Shown piece by piece: positions 18,109-26,384 of a DNA stretch of 64,000 nucleotides. The first letter of the stretch is position 1. Each line of letters begins with the position of its first letter. This DNA comes from Sphingobium herbicidovorans (GTDB lineage: Bacteria; Pseudomonadota; Alphaproteobacteria; Sphingomonadales; Sphingomonadaceae): positions 2,847,501 through 2,911,500 of the forward strand of contig NZ_CP020538.1 of NCBI RefSeq assembly GCF_002080435.1, given 5' to 3'. The notes beneath the pieces are model-generated. The model was not told the DNA's origin. It searched no databases and saw only the letters and a list, made by a program, of their open reading frames with translations. A program made the translations under genes and the position numbers.

Positions 18109-19767
18109 GTGATCCATGGGCATGCCCATCTGCTGCGGACGTTGAACGGGCGACGTTCGCTTTCCCTGTCCGCGCTCAGGCCATGGCGGATGCTGGACTT
18201 GACGCGGCTGGTGCTGGCGGTCGTCTACACAGCGACGAGCTTTGGCTTTGCAACGCCGCGATCATGGGCCGAGAGCGCCGAGAACGGCATCATCCTGGCC
18301 ATGTTGGCGCTGGCCGCCGGGACGCTGTTTCTGTCGGGACGGTCCTGGGTCACGGAGATGCGGCTGCGCAAGCCGGTGGTCTGCCTGGACGCGATGCTGT
18401 TCCTGGCGCTGCTGGTGGTGACGGACCCGGCCAACAGCCCCTATTTTTCCGGCAGCCTGTTCGTCGCGGTCGAGATCGCGCTGATCGTGCGGCGGCGTCT
18501 GCACATGCTGGTCGCCGTGTTCGCAGCGGTCACGGCGCTGCTGACCGTGTGGACCGACGAGGTGGTTGCGGTGCCGTCGGAACCGGATGCGGAGCGGATC
18601 GCGCTGCGCATACTCTATCTGGCGGTGGTGATCGCCATCACGGGCATGCTGCTGGGGCCGGGCCGCGATACGCTGCTGGAGCGAGAGCGCGCGCGGCGAT
18701 TGGCGGACAGCGCTTTCCCGCCCGTCAAGGGAAGCGCGGGGTCGTTCCTGTTGCAGGCGCTGCGGATCGCGTCGGGCGGCGAGAATGTCGCCGTGCTGTT
18801 CCGCGCGGACAGCGAGGAGCCATATCGGTTCGCATCGAGCCGCCTGGGCGACCAGATGCCGGAGGGCAATGGCGGGCTGTTGTCCGTGGAGACGGGTTGG
18901 CATGACCGCCCTCGCGGTGCGTCTATCATCCTGCCGCCCGACGGCGTGGGCGAGATCCATCCGCTGTCCCGTGGAGGGCGGGCGTGGGCGATGGCGCTGG
19001 AGGCCGAAAGGCTGCTGACGGTCCGCGTATCGCTGGGCACGTTCGATGCGGTCGGCGCGGTCCAGTTGGACGATCCCACGCATGAGGATGTCGCGGCCGT
19101 CGCCCAACGGGTGTTCGAAGGCGCCTGCGAGGAATTGATGGTGCGCAACAGCCTGGACCTGGCCCACGCCATCGCGGGCGCGCGGGAACGGGAGCGGTTG
19201 CAGCGCGAACTGCACGACAGCGTGTTGCAGGCGCTGGCCAGCATCCGGTTTCAGGTCGCGCCGGCGCTGGACGGATCCATCGAAAATCCCCGGACGGTGA
19301 TCGAGAATGTCGATCGGATCGCCAAGGACCAGATCGCCACCATCCGCTCCATCATCGACCCGGAGAAAGATGAGGAGGATTTCGCCTATCTGCCCGAAAC
19401 CCTGTCCATGGTCGTGCGGTCGCTGGCCGACCAATGGGGCATAAGGTGCGAACTGAAGGTGGAGGACGGCAATTGCGCGACCAGCGCGATGATCGGCCGG
19501 GAATTGAGCTTTGCCGTGCGCGAGATCGTCGCCAACGCCGTCCGGCACGCGGGCGCCCGTGCGGTCGAATTTTCGTTGCAGCCCGCCGGGAACCGCATCG
19601 CATTGCATGTGACCGACGATGGCGTGCCCAATCTGGCGCGGCTGGGATCGACGGGCGCGGTGCCTTCGCGGTCGCTGATGCGGAGGGTGCAGGCGCTGGG
19701 TGGGGAGGTGTTCCTGCGCAATATTGGCGGGCGGACGATGATCCAGATTACGGTGCCCCGGAGATAG
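18109..19767 (+). CDS. Membrane sensor histidine kinase (HisKA_3 type), orphan
   Basis: Two-component sensor of the NarX/DegS-like class. The 552 residues hold five to six membrane helices (about 30-180), a poorly conserved sensory region with GAF-like hydrophobic spacing (about 205-345), the phosphoacceptor helix ERERLQRELHDSVLQALASI with His369, and a HATPase_c domain with N box VREIVANAVRHAG. The ATP-lid motifs are weak: the usual DNGxG reads DDGVP, and the GxGLxxM box is replaced by PSRSLMRRVQ. The start is GTG, 10 nt after AAGGAGG. No response regulator is adjacent. The next genes are a DUF2569 protein and the Tad pilus locus, so a role in pilus control is possible but only inferred from position. 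Confidence 0.85.
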   Translation: MIHGHAHLLRTLNGRRSLSLSALRPWRMLDLTRLVLAVVYTATSFGFATPRSWAESAENGIILAMLALAAGTLFLSGRSWVTEMRLRKPVVCLDAMLFLALLVVTDPANSPYFSGSLFVAVEIALIVRRRLHMLVAVFAAVTALLTVWTDEVVAVPSEPDAERIALRILYLAVVIAITGMLLGPGRDTLLERERARRLADSAFPPVKGSAGSFLLQALRIASGGENVAVLFRADSEEPYRFASSRLGDQMPEGNGGLLSVETGWHDRPRGASIILPPDGVGEIHPLSRGGRAWAMALEAERLLTVRVSLGTFDAVGAVQLDDPTHEDVAAVAQRVFEGACEELMVRNSLDLAHAIAGARERERLQRELHDSVLQALASIRFQVAPALDGSIENPRTVIENVDRIAKDQIATIRSIIDPEKDEEDFAYLPETLSMVVRSLADQWGIRCELKVEDGNCATSAMIGRELSFAVREIVANAVRHAGARAVEFSLQPAGNRIALHVTDDGVPNLARLGSTGAVPSRSLMRRVQALGGEVFLRNIGGRTMIQITVPRR

Positions 19768-19796
19768 GGGGCGTGTTTTGATTCTGCTGGGATTTT

Positions 19797-20043
19797 GAGT
19801 GTTCGCGCAGAGGGCGCCGAGGCTGGGTCCATCACGACATCGCGCCCTTTTCAAACAACATCTCAGCGGCCTCTGCGCCTCTGCGCGAATTTGGTTCACG
19901 CGGAGGCGCGGAGGCGCGGAGAGGGGCTTGCCGGGTGGCAGGGGTGTGCGCCCTTGCTTGTTAGTGGCGCTTGTAGGCAGGGCCATTAGTCGGTCGCTGC
20001 GCGAGGGCCCTTTCTCCGCGCCTTCGCGTCTCCGGGTGAACCC
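19797..20043. repeat. Four alternating copies of a GC-rich REP-like element
   Basis: In the 437-bp gap after the kinase four related segments alternate in direction: 19802-19822 (TTCGCGCAGAGGGCGCCGAG), 19870-19889 (CCTCTGCGCCTCTGCGCGAA), 19895-19924 (TTCACGCGGAGGCGCGGAGG and a further repeat of GCGCGGAG), and 20009-20040 (ending CTCCGGGTGAA). The consensus is TTCRCGCGGAGGCGCGGAG or its complement. Adjacent pairs could fold into hairpins. Elements of this look are common between genes of sphingomonads. No RAYT transposase is seen here. No gene was found in the gap. Confidence 0.7.
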
Positions 20044-20204
20044 ATGGGATCGCTTTGACCTGGCTTGGAGCAATATTGACAGGCGCCAGGGTTGGCATTT
20101 TGTGGAAAGAACTTTCTGGCTGCCTGCGCATTTTACCCTGCATTAACCAGAAGTGCGGATAGTCGGCGCTTCGTTCGGCAATTGGGGTGGAGGATCCCGT
20201 TCCC

Positions 20205-20987
20205 ATGGTGCGATTGGTGCAGGATCATCTCTATCGGCGGAGCGTGGCGCTCGTCCTGTCCATGCAGGTGAACCTGCATCGCATCATCGCCATCTGGGTT
20301 CTTGTTGCGGCGTTCGCCTGCGGCCTTCGTCTGGCCTTTCCCGCTACGCCCTATGCAAGTGCGCCGTGGATGAGCGCCGCGGGGCTGGCGCCCTATCTGC
20401 TGGTCGTGGCGGCTCCCGTGGGCGCGCTGTTGCTGGGGCTGAAACTGTTTCCGGCGGGGCGGGTGCTTGCGCAGCCCAGTTTCCGGCTGGCGCAGGTCGG
20501 CCGCTGGCGGAAGATCGATTGCCTGAAGGCGCGGGAAATGTCGCAGTTCGGCCTGTATGGCGTGATGGCGTCGCTGTTGCTGGGCATCGCGCTGAACGTG
20601 CCGGTACGGACGCTGGAGTTTTTGAGCGCGGTCCCCGCGCTGGGCAGCTATCCGCCGAGCTGGTATGTCAGCATGTATGCCGTGATGCTGGCGGACGTGG
20701 TGCTGCTGTCGAGCATGTACATGTTCGCATTCGCCATGGCGCTGCGGATGGCGCCGCTCTTTCCCCGTTTCCTGGTGATGGTGTGGGGCGTGGACCTGGT
20801 GGCGCAGCTGGGCATCGCGCAACTGGTGGTGCGGATCGGGGATGTGCCCCCGGCCGTCCAGATGGCGCTGGCGGACCTTTTGACCGGCAATGTGAAAAAG
20901 GTGCTGATCAGCGCGGCGCTGTGGCTGCCCTATCTGCTGCTGTCGGAGCGGGTGAACATCACCTTTCGCAACCGAATGAGCGCCTGA
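20205..20987 (+). CDS. DUF2569-like integral membrane protein
   Basis: Polytopic membrane protein of 260 residues with about six hydrophobic segments. The C-terminal VKKVLISAALWLPYLLLSER plus VNITFRNR strongly recalls the DUF2569 end (WxPYxxxSxRVxxTF). The family has no known function. Start 20205 (ATG) is preferred because GGAGGAT lies 9 nt upstream. The GTG at 20187 has no ribosome-binding site. It is separated from the Tad locus by a long AT-rich spacer, so it need not belong to it. Confidence 0.72.
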   Translation: MVRLVQDHLYRRSVALVLSMQVNLHRIIAIWVLVAAFACGLRLAFPATPYASAPWMSAAGLAPYLLVVAAPVGALLLGLKLFPAGRVLAQPSFRLAQVGRWRKIDCLKAREMSQFGLYGVMASLLLGIALNVPVRTLEFLSAVPALGSYPPSWYVSMYAVMLADVVLLSSMYMFAFAMALRMAPLFPRFLVMVWGVDLVAQLGIAQLVVRIGDVPPAVQMALADLLTGNVKKVLISAALWLPYLLLSERVNITFRNRMSA

Positions 20988-21526
20988 CGCGCGTTCGCCC
21001 CTACGTCAATGGGCCGACCGAGTCGGTTTGTAGCACCCCGAATCGCGGAAATAACCCGCTACCGACAGTCGGCAGGCCGTATGTGATTCGCGACGAGTCG
21101 TGGACGGCGGTGCGGGGCGCGGTTGTCGGGGCAGTTCAGCAGGCGCATGGGTCAGCGCCCTGCCATTGGTTGTATTTCCATTGTCGGCGCAGATAAGCGA
21201 GTGAATATCCGGCGCAGATATATACCGGGTCATTACTCCGCTATTTCGGAATTTGTTCGAATTAAGCAGATCGTTAACTATTTTCTTGTCTGATACTGTC
21301 TATTGTCATGGTTGAGGCTTATAGAAGCAAAAAAGTAATTGATAAGAATAACTTGAAAAAACATTGGCCATATAACCAAAGATATACTCTGTGTTTCTTG
21401 ATTTTTACTGTGCAGCCGCAATATAGCAAGCGGAAATGGTTAACAAAAAATCGCCATAAATTACTGAAAAATAAAGCTATTTTTTACCCTGTTGACTTGC
21501 ATCAGCATTGGGCCAATTTGGGGTCA
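20988..21526. other. Long spacer before flp, AT-rich in its second half
   Basis: No convincing gene lies in this 540-bp stretch. From about 21190 to 21500 it becomes strikingly AT-rich. Lines 21301-21360 and 21421-21480 are about 27-28 percent G+C by direct count, against about 65 percent in neighbouring genes. It contains GTTAAC twice and TTGACT at 21492. It is the probable promoter and regulatory region of the Tad pilus operon. A short reading frame starting at 21308 has no ribosome-binding site and no protein-like composition. Confidence 0.5.
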
Positions 21527-21625
21527 AGTTCTACGGGAACTGCCCAACTGCCTGGTCGGTGAAGCATATCACTGCTGGGGTCGCCAGGTGGCAAAGGCCC
21601 CTCCGCAGAACTGTGCGAGAGCAAT
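21527..21625 (+). promoter_or_regulatory. Possible structured mRNA leader of flp
   Basis: Just before the pilin start the plus strand can form consecutive hairpins: GGTGA/TCACT near 21560-21575, and GGGG...CCCC with an inner GCC-AGGT-GGC near 21580-21600. This may be a 5' UTR that protects or controls the abundant pilin mRNA. It does not match c-di-GMP (GEMM) riboswitch landmarks when compared by eye. Confidence 0.25.
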
Positions 21626-21661
21626 CGGAAAGTGGTTTCCGGCGAAATAGGGGTAAAAGAC

Positions 21662-21859
21662 ATGACTTTCTTCAAGAATCTTTGGAATGATGAGAGCGGC
21701 GCTTCGGCGGCTGAATATGCGCTGATCCTTGCGATTGTTGGCACCGGTATTGCGGTTGCATCTTGGACCCTAGGGGGAGCAATCGGTAACGCTATCGGTA
21801 ATGCTGCCAATTGCATTCAAGATAGCTCCGGCGCGGATGCCCAGCCGGCGTCCTGCTGA
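21662..21859 (+). CDS. flp: Flp/Fap-type IVb pilin
   Basis: Major subunit of the Tad (Flp) pilus used for surface attachment and biofilm formation. The 65-residue prepilin starts MTFFKNLWNDESGASAAEYA. The prepilin peptidase site is G|ASAAEY, leaving Glu5-Tyr6 of the mature pilin, the hallmark Flp motif, followed by the hydrophobic helix ALILAIVGTGIAVASWTL. A short tail with two cysteines (NCIQ ... ASC) may form a disulfide. The start at 21662 is backed by AGGGG 9 nt upstream. An in-frame ATG at 21632 would break the short polar leader rule. CpaA at 33845 is the matching peptidase. Confidence 0.93.
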   Translation: MTFFKNLWNDESGASAAEYALILAIVGTGIAVASWTLGGAIGNAIGNAANCIQDSSGADAQPASC

Positions 21860-21871
21860 GGCACTCGCTAA

Positions 21872-21900
21872 GATGGCTGGTCGTGATTTGACCAGCCATC
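21872..21900 (+). terminator. Perfect 11-bp hairpin between flp and cpaB
   Basis: GATGGCTGGTC and GACCAGCCATC are exact inverted copies around a 7-nt loop, 12 bp after the flp stop. There is no T run, so it is better read as an attenuator or 3' stabiliser that lets pilin mRNA exceed that of the downstream assembly genes. Confidence 0.6.
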
Positions 21901-21928
21901 GATATTCACAGTTCCGGGGGGAGTTGGC

Positions 21929-22852
21929 GTGGGGCAGCGCAGATCTTTAATCATCCTTGGCTTTGCAATCCTGCTTGGTCTGGCGGCGGTATTCGTCGCC
22001 AATAGCTATTTGAGCAGGGCGGAGCAGCAGCAGGCAGCTGTCCCGGCGGGCATGGCCAAGGTTGTCGTGGCGTCGATGCCGCTGCCCTTTGGCACCGCGA
22101 TCACGCCGGAAAAGATGAGGGTGGTCGATTGGCCCGCCAATTCGGTGCCGCCGGGCGCTTTCCGCGATCCGTTGCAGCTTACCTCCCTGGGCAAGCAGCG
22201 CGTCGTGCTGCGGCAGATCGAGCCGGGCGAGCCGATCCTTACATCCAAATTGTCAGGCGAAGGCGGTCGCGCCACCATGTCCGGTGTGCTGCGGCCCGAA
22301 ATGCGTGCGGTCGCCGTGCGGGTGAATGATGTGGCGGCGGCTGGCGGCTTCGTGCTGCCGGGCGATACCGTCGACGTCTTCGTCACGCGCACGATGCAGG
22401 ACGGCATGGGCGGGGCGAGCGAGCAGATCACCGATGTCCTGTTGCAGAACACCCGCGTCATCGCCATCGACCAGAACGCGAACGATACGTCCAAGGACCC
22501 GGCCATCGGCAAGACCGCCACGCTGGAGGTCAACCAGGTGGACGCGCAGAAGCTGGTCCTGGGCCAGCAGGTCGGCCAGTTGACGCTGGTGCTGCGCAAT
22601 GTGACGGACCAGCCCAATCCGGCGGTGCAGACCGTGGGGACGGAGGATCTGCGCGATGGCGCCTATGTCGGCGGCTTGGCCGGGCCGCGCGCCCGTGTCG
22701 CCAACGTCGCTTATCTGCCTGCGCCCGCCATGCGCGCGCCGCGCCGGGCCGTGCCCCGCAATGTTTCCGCTCTGCCCGCGACCGCATCGGTCGAAATCGT
22801 GCGCGGCACGACCGGCACCAGCTATGAGGTGAAGCGCTATGGTTCCCGCTAA
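21929..22852 (+). CDS. cpaB: Flp pilus assembly protein CpaB/RcpC
   Basis: Periplasmic component of the Tad machine, thought to interact with the secretin. Of its 307 residues the N-terminal 25 form a membrane anchor or signal (SLIILGFAILLGLAAVF). A SAF domain (about 35-110, VVVASMPLPFGTAITPEKM) and the RcpC/CpaB domain follow (RAVAVRVNDVAAAGGFVLPG, about 125-145). The start is GTG with a strong GGGGGGAG site. It overlaps cpaC by 14 bp. The gene is GC-rich like the motor genes, unlike flp just before it. Confidence 0.94.
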   Translation: MGQRRSLIILGFAILLGLAAVFVANSYLSRAEQQQAAVPAGMAKVVVASMPLPFGTAITPEKMRVVDWPANSVPPGAFRDPLQLTSLGKQRVVLRQIEPGEPILTSKLSGEGGRATMSGVLRPEMRAVAVRVNDVAAAGGFVLPGDTVDVFVTRTMQDGMGGASEQITDVLLQNTRVIAIDQNANDTSKDPAIGKTATLEVNQVDAQKLVLGQQVGQLTLVLRNVTDQPNPAVQTVGTEDLRDGAYVGGLAGPRARVANVAYLPAPAMRAPRRAVPRNVSALPATASVEIVRGTTGTSYEVKRYGSR

Positions 22853-24479
22853 ATCCGCCGCGATGCTGGCGCTGGGGGTGGCGATGGCCACCGGGACGGC
22901 GATACCGGTCCACGCGCAGGTCGCTTCGTTGACCACCAGCAACGTCAATCATGCCGGGCAGTTCGACGTGCCGCTCAACAAGAGTCAGGTGCTCACGGTC
23001 GACCGGCCCTTTTCCAAGGCGATGGTCGGCAATCAGGAGATTGCCGACATTTTGCCCATGACCAACCGGTCGCTGTACGTGCTGGGCAAGAAGGTGGGGA
23101 CGACCAGCCTGACCCTCTATGACAGCCGCAACATGTTGATCGCGGTGGTCGATGTGGCGGTGGGGCCGGACGTCGTGACGCTGAAGCGCCAGCTGTCCGA
23201 ACTGATCCCCGGCGAGCAGATCGGCGCGCGTATCTCCAACGACGCGGTCGTGCTGACCGGGACGGTGTCGAGCGCCTCTGCGGTCGACCGGGCGGTGCAG
23301 ATCGCCAAGACCTATGCCGGGGGCGACGAGAAGGTCGTCAACATGCTGTCGGTCGGCGCTTCGCAGCAGGTGATGCTGGAGGTGCGCTTTTCGGAAGTGA
23401 ACCGGCAGGCGGCGAAGGAATTGGGGATTAATCATTCCTTCATCAACAACAGCGGGAAATTTGTTGGTGGCGTAGGGGAGAACGGACTGGCCGGTGTTCC
23501 CGTAACTGGTAGCACATCCTCCGTCGGTTCTGGATCGACTAGTGGTTCTTCACTTACGAACACAATCACTACTACAAACGGCGCTCCCAACACCGTCAAC
23601 CAAGCTGTCACATCCAATTCGCAATTCTCGAACAACTCTTCCTCTTCAGTTACGGCTAGAGGCGGAAACGGCGTTTTGGATTTGCTTCTGCCCGCAACCG
23701 CATTTAGCGCGCTTGGGCTGGTGACGAATATTGGAGGACTGAAGATCTCCTCGGCGCTGGATGCGCTTGAACGGAAAGGGCTGGTCAAAACGCTAGCCGA
23801 ACCGACGCTCGTGGCATTGTCGGGTGAAACGGCCTCATTCCTTGCAGGCGGGGAATTCCCCATCCCGGTGGCACAGAACAACAATGGGACCGGCGGCGGC
23901 AATTCGATCACCGTGGAATTCAAGCCATTTGGCGTCAGTCTGGGCTTTACACCAACGGTGTTGAGCGATGGTGTTATTAACCTTGTTGTTGAGCCGGAAG
24001 TCAGCTCGATCGATCCTTCGGCATCGGTTCAAATCAATGGCCTTGTCATTCCGGGGTTGCTGACGCGGCGGGCCAAGACGGTCGTAGAGTTACGTGACGG
24101 GCAGTCCTTTGCCATCGCGGGACTGCTGCGCAACGACTTCCAGGATACGATACGTCAGGTTCCTGTGCTCGGGTCGCTGCCGATCATCGGCGCGCTCTTC
24201 CGGTCTTCCGCCTTCCAGAAGCAGCAGACCGAACTGGTCATGATCGTAACCCCGCGGCTGGTGAAGCCGATGCGTGCGGAGGATGTGAGCTTGCCGACCG
24301 ACCGGGTGGGCGATCCCAATGAGCTGGACCTGTTCCTGATGGGCCGGACCGACAAGGCGGTGGGCATCAACCCGCTCAATCCCGACGCGATGCCGCCCGA
24401 ACGGCGTCAGGCGGCTCCGGCTCCGGCCGCACCGGCTGCCGATCCGGCTGGCGCAACGCAGAGCGGATATGAACTATGA
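22839..24479 (+). CDS. cpaC: Tad pilus outer-membrane secretin CpaC/RcpA
   Basis: Forms the outer-membrane pore for the Flp pilus. The 546 residues have a signal peptide (cleavage near VHA, residue 26), an N-terminal pilus/BON region (about 40-175), and the secretin core (about 290-470) with VPVLGSLPIIGALFRS and ELVMIVTPRLVKP. A proline/alanine-rich tail follows. Residues about 198-277 form an unusual low-complexity insert rich in Ser, Thr, Asn and Gly (SVGSGSTSGSSLTNTITTTN). It is encoded by distinctly less GC-rich DNA than the rest. It overlaps cpaB and the downstream lipoprotein region. Confidence 0.93.
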   Translation: MVPAKSAAMLALGVAMATGTAIPVHAQVASLTTSNVNHAGQFDVPLNKSQVLTVDRPFSKAMVGNQEIADILPMTNRSLYVLGKKVGTTSLTLYDSRNMLIAVVDVAVGPDVVTLKRQLSELIPGEQIGARISNDAVVLTGTVSSASAVDRAVQIAKTYAGGDEKVVNMLSVGASQQVMLEVRFSEVNRQAAKELGINHSFINNSGKFVGGVGENGLAGVPVTGSTSSVGSGSTSGSSLTNTITTTNGAPNTVNQAVTSNSQFSNNSSSSVTARGGNGVLDLLLPATAFSALGLVTNIGGLKISSALDALERKGLVKTLAEPTLVALSGETASFLAGGEFPIPVAQNNNGTGGGNSITVEFKPFGVSLGFTPTVLSDGVINLVVEPEVSSIDPSASVQINGLVIPGLLTRRAKTVVELRDGQSFAIAGLLRNDFQDTIRQVPVLGSLPIIGALFRSSAFQKQQTELVMIVTPRLVKPMRAEDVSLPTDRVGDPNELDLFLMGRTDKAVGINPLNPDAMPPERRQAAPAPAAPAADPAGATQSGYEL

Positions 24480-24493
24480 GCGGGAGTGAGACC

Positions 24494-24784
24494 ATGCGCA
24501 GACTGTCCCTGGCCGCGATGCTGGCCGTTCCGGCGCTGGCGGGCTGCACCGCGAACGACCCGACCTTTGGCGGCTCGGTGCGCAGCAACTATGCGCAACA
24601 GGTGATCAACCCCGAACCGCGCTACGAAGGCACGATCGTCGAAGGCGGCGATGGCGCGAAGAGCGCCGCGGCCGTGGAACGCTACCGCACCGACAAGGTG
24701 AAGAAACCAGCGACGATCAGCACGACGCAAGGTTCTGGTGGCGGTGCAGGCGGCGGTTCGGGCGGCGGCTCGGGCGGCCGGTGA
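24494..24784 (+). CDS. Small lipoprotein of the Tad locus (CpaD position)
   Basis: No named family recognised. The 96-residue protein has a lipoprotein signal with lipobox ALAGC, then TANDPTFGGSVRSNYAQQ, and ends in a glycine/serine tail (GSGGGAGGGSGGGSGGR). It occupies the place where CpaD/RcpB, the outer-membrane pilotin-like lipoprotein, sits in classical tad loci. It is about half the normal CpaD length. Start 24494 is chosen for GGGAGTGAG upstream. An ATG at 24476 overlapping the cpaC stop is the alternative. Confidence 0.75.
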   Translation: MRRLSLAAMLAVPALAGCTANDPTFGGSVRSNYAQQVINPEPRYEGTIVEGGDGAKSAAAVERYRTDKVKKPATISTTQGSGGGAGGGSGGGSGGR

Positions 24785-24803
24785 TCGGGGAGGGCTTCCA
24801 ACC

Positions 24804-26384
24804 ATGTCTGCCCGTCGGAATAGCCTGATCAGGTCAACCAGCGGTGCGGTAGCGCCGACGGTAGCCCTGTCGCTGTTCGCTCTGATTGCGGCGGGGGGCA
24901 TCGCGTTTGATTATGCGCGGATGGCGGCAATGGATACCGAGTTGCAGAATGCAGCTGACCAAGCCGCCTTGGCTGCCGTAACTCAGCTTGATGGTGGAGA
25001 GGATGCCATCGTGCGGGCGACGGCGGCTGCCCAGGACCTGATTACTAATAACACCCGCTTTGCCAATGATGGCGGAGGCGCAGCGATCGGTGTGCCTACG
25101 CTGGTCTTCTATGAGAGCTATGATCAGGAGGCAGATGATTTCGTTGGCCAGATTGATGCTGCTGACGAAGATGCCGATACAAGAGCGCGCGTCGTTCAGG
25201 TGACCGTCGCTGGTCGTGAAGCATTCTTTGCTCTGACCCCGATTGTGTCAATTCTCAGTTCCGGTGACATTGCCGCCTCCGCTGCAGCAGGGCTTGGGCG
25301 CTCTATCTGCAAGGTTCCACCCCTAATGATTTGCAATCCAACTCCGGGGGAGGAATTTAATCCCTTCGATCCCGACACAGGTCAGGAGGCCCTAAGGGGC
25401 TTTGGGGTTAAAGTCGTTGGTCAGGCGGGCAATAGCTGGTCGCCGGGGAATTTCGGTTTCCTTGACGTAGGCCAGGATGACGTCGGTGCTCCCGACTTGC
25501 TCTCGGCGCTCGCTTATCAGAATCCTACTCTCGACTGCCTCAATGTAGAAACAAATGACGTTGATCCGGGCGTTACTGCTCCCGCGTTCGATGCAATCAA
25601 TACACGATTTGATATTTACAACTTCGGCGGTGGCGGTGGTTCAACTTTGGGTGCTTGCTTCAACGGTGCCTGTCCGGCTGCTTCAAATGTGATCAAAGAC
25701 TTGGTGCGACCGGACAATGCAAATAACAATGGCAACGGATGCAAAATACATAATCAAGGCTGGCAGCTTCCATCAAATCAGTTCTCGCCGCAAGCGTATA
25801 GTGCGAGCCAGACCGTCACGACTTTAATGGACCCTAATGGTGTGGATGCGATGGGGCTGCCCAGAGACAACTGCCATTATTTAAGTTATGGTCAGTCATG
25901 TCCTGGCTCTAACGCGGATGAACAGCGTGTAGGCAACGGAAATTGGGCCCGCCAGGATTATTTCACGAAGTACCACAACGCGACACGGCCTTCTGGTTGG
26001 CAGACGATGACCCGCTACGAGACCTACGTTTGGGAGCAGCAGGCGGCGACGCCCAGCAACTTGCCCAACAATGTGAGTGCTGGTGGAAACCTGCGGCAAT
26101 ATGGTGTTCCCCAGTGTTCGTCGGGAACGCTGGATAGCGCGCGTGACCGACGGCTCGTTACAGTGGCTGTTGTCGATAATTGCGCAGATCTCAACGGCAC
26201 ATCGGTGCCCGCAGAGATTGGGAAGTGGGTTGATATGTTTTTGGTCGAACCTGCTTATAACCGTGGCAATGGCGTGACCGGGACAGAAGTATATTTTGAG
26301 GTGGTACGCAACAATACTGTTGCTGGCAGTGAAAGTACGGGATCGCAGGTTATCCGCCGCGATGTTCCGTATCTCATACGTTGA
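24804..26384 (+). CDS. tadG: TadG-like Flp pilus assembly protein
   Basis: Large minor-pilin-like protein of 526 residues. After a short basic leader comes the TadE/TadG-type helix APTVALSLFALIAAGGIAFD followed by YARMAAMDTELQNAADQAAL, the signature of the putative Flp pilus-assembly TadG N-terminal domain. The rest is a predicted periplasmic or surface domain with ten or more cysteines and much Asn/Gly. No clear von Willebrand A metal site is visible. It is encoded by markedly less GC-rich DNA than cpaE-tadC. The start follows GGGGAGG. An upstream ATG at 24738 lies inside the preceding gene's glycine tail. Confidence 0.85.
   Translation: MSARRNSLIRSTSGAVAPTVALSLFALIAAGGIAFDYARMAAMDTELQNAADQAALAAVTQLDGGEDAIVRATAAAQDLITNNTRFANDGGGAAIGVPTLVFYESYDQEADDFVGQIDAADEDADTRARVVQVTVAGREAFFALTPIVSILSSGDIAASAAAGLGRSICKVPPLMICNPTPGEEFNPFDPDTGQEALRGFGVKVVGQAGNSWSPGNFGFLDVGQDDVGAPDLLSALAYQNPTLDCLNVETNDVDPGVTAPAFDAINTRFDIYNFGGGGGSTLGACFNGACPAASNVIKDLVRPDNANNNGNGCKIHNQGWQLPSNQFSPQAYSASQTVTTLMDPNGVDAMGLPRDNCHYLSYGQSCPGSNADEQRVGNGNWARQDYFTKYHNATRPSGWQTMTRYETYVWEQQAATPSNLPNNVSAGGNLRQYGVPQCSSGTLDSARDRRLVTVAVVDNCADLNGTSVPAEIGKWVDMFLVEPAYNRGNGVTGTEVYFEVVRNNTVAGSESTGSQVIRRDVPYLIR

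Noticed and set aside
21262-21277. CtrA box (TTAA-N7-TTAA) in the flp promoter region
   Set aside because: The spacing is 8 nt, not 7, in an AT-rich region where such words are expected by chance.
21527-21661. c-di-GMP (GEMM) riboswitch before flp
   Set aside because: Only a loose resemblance (GCAAAG-like string). The conserved tetraloop, receptor and P1b arrangement are absent.
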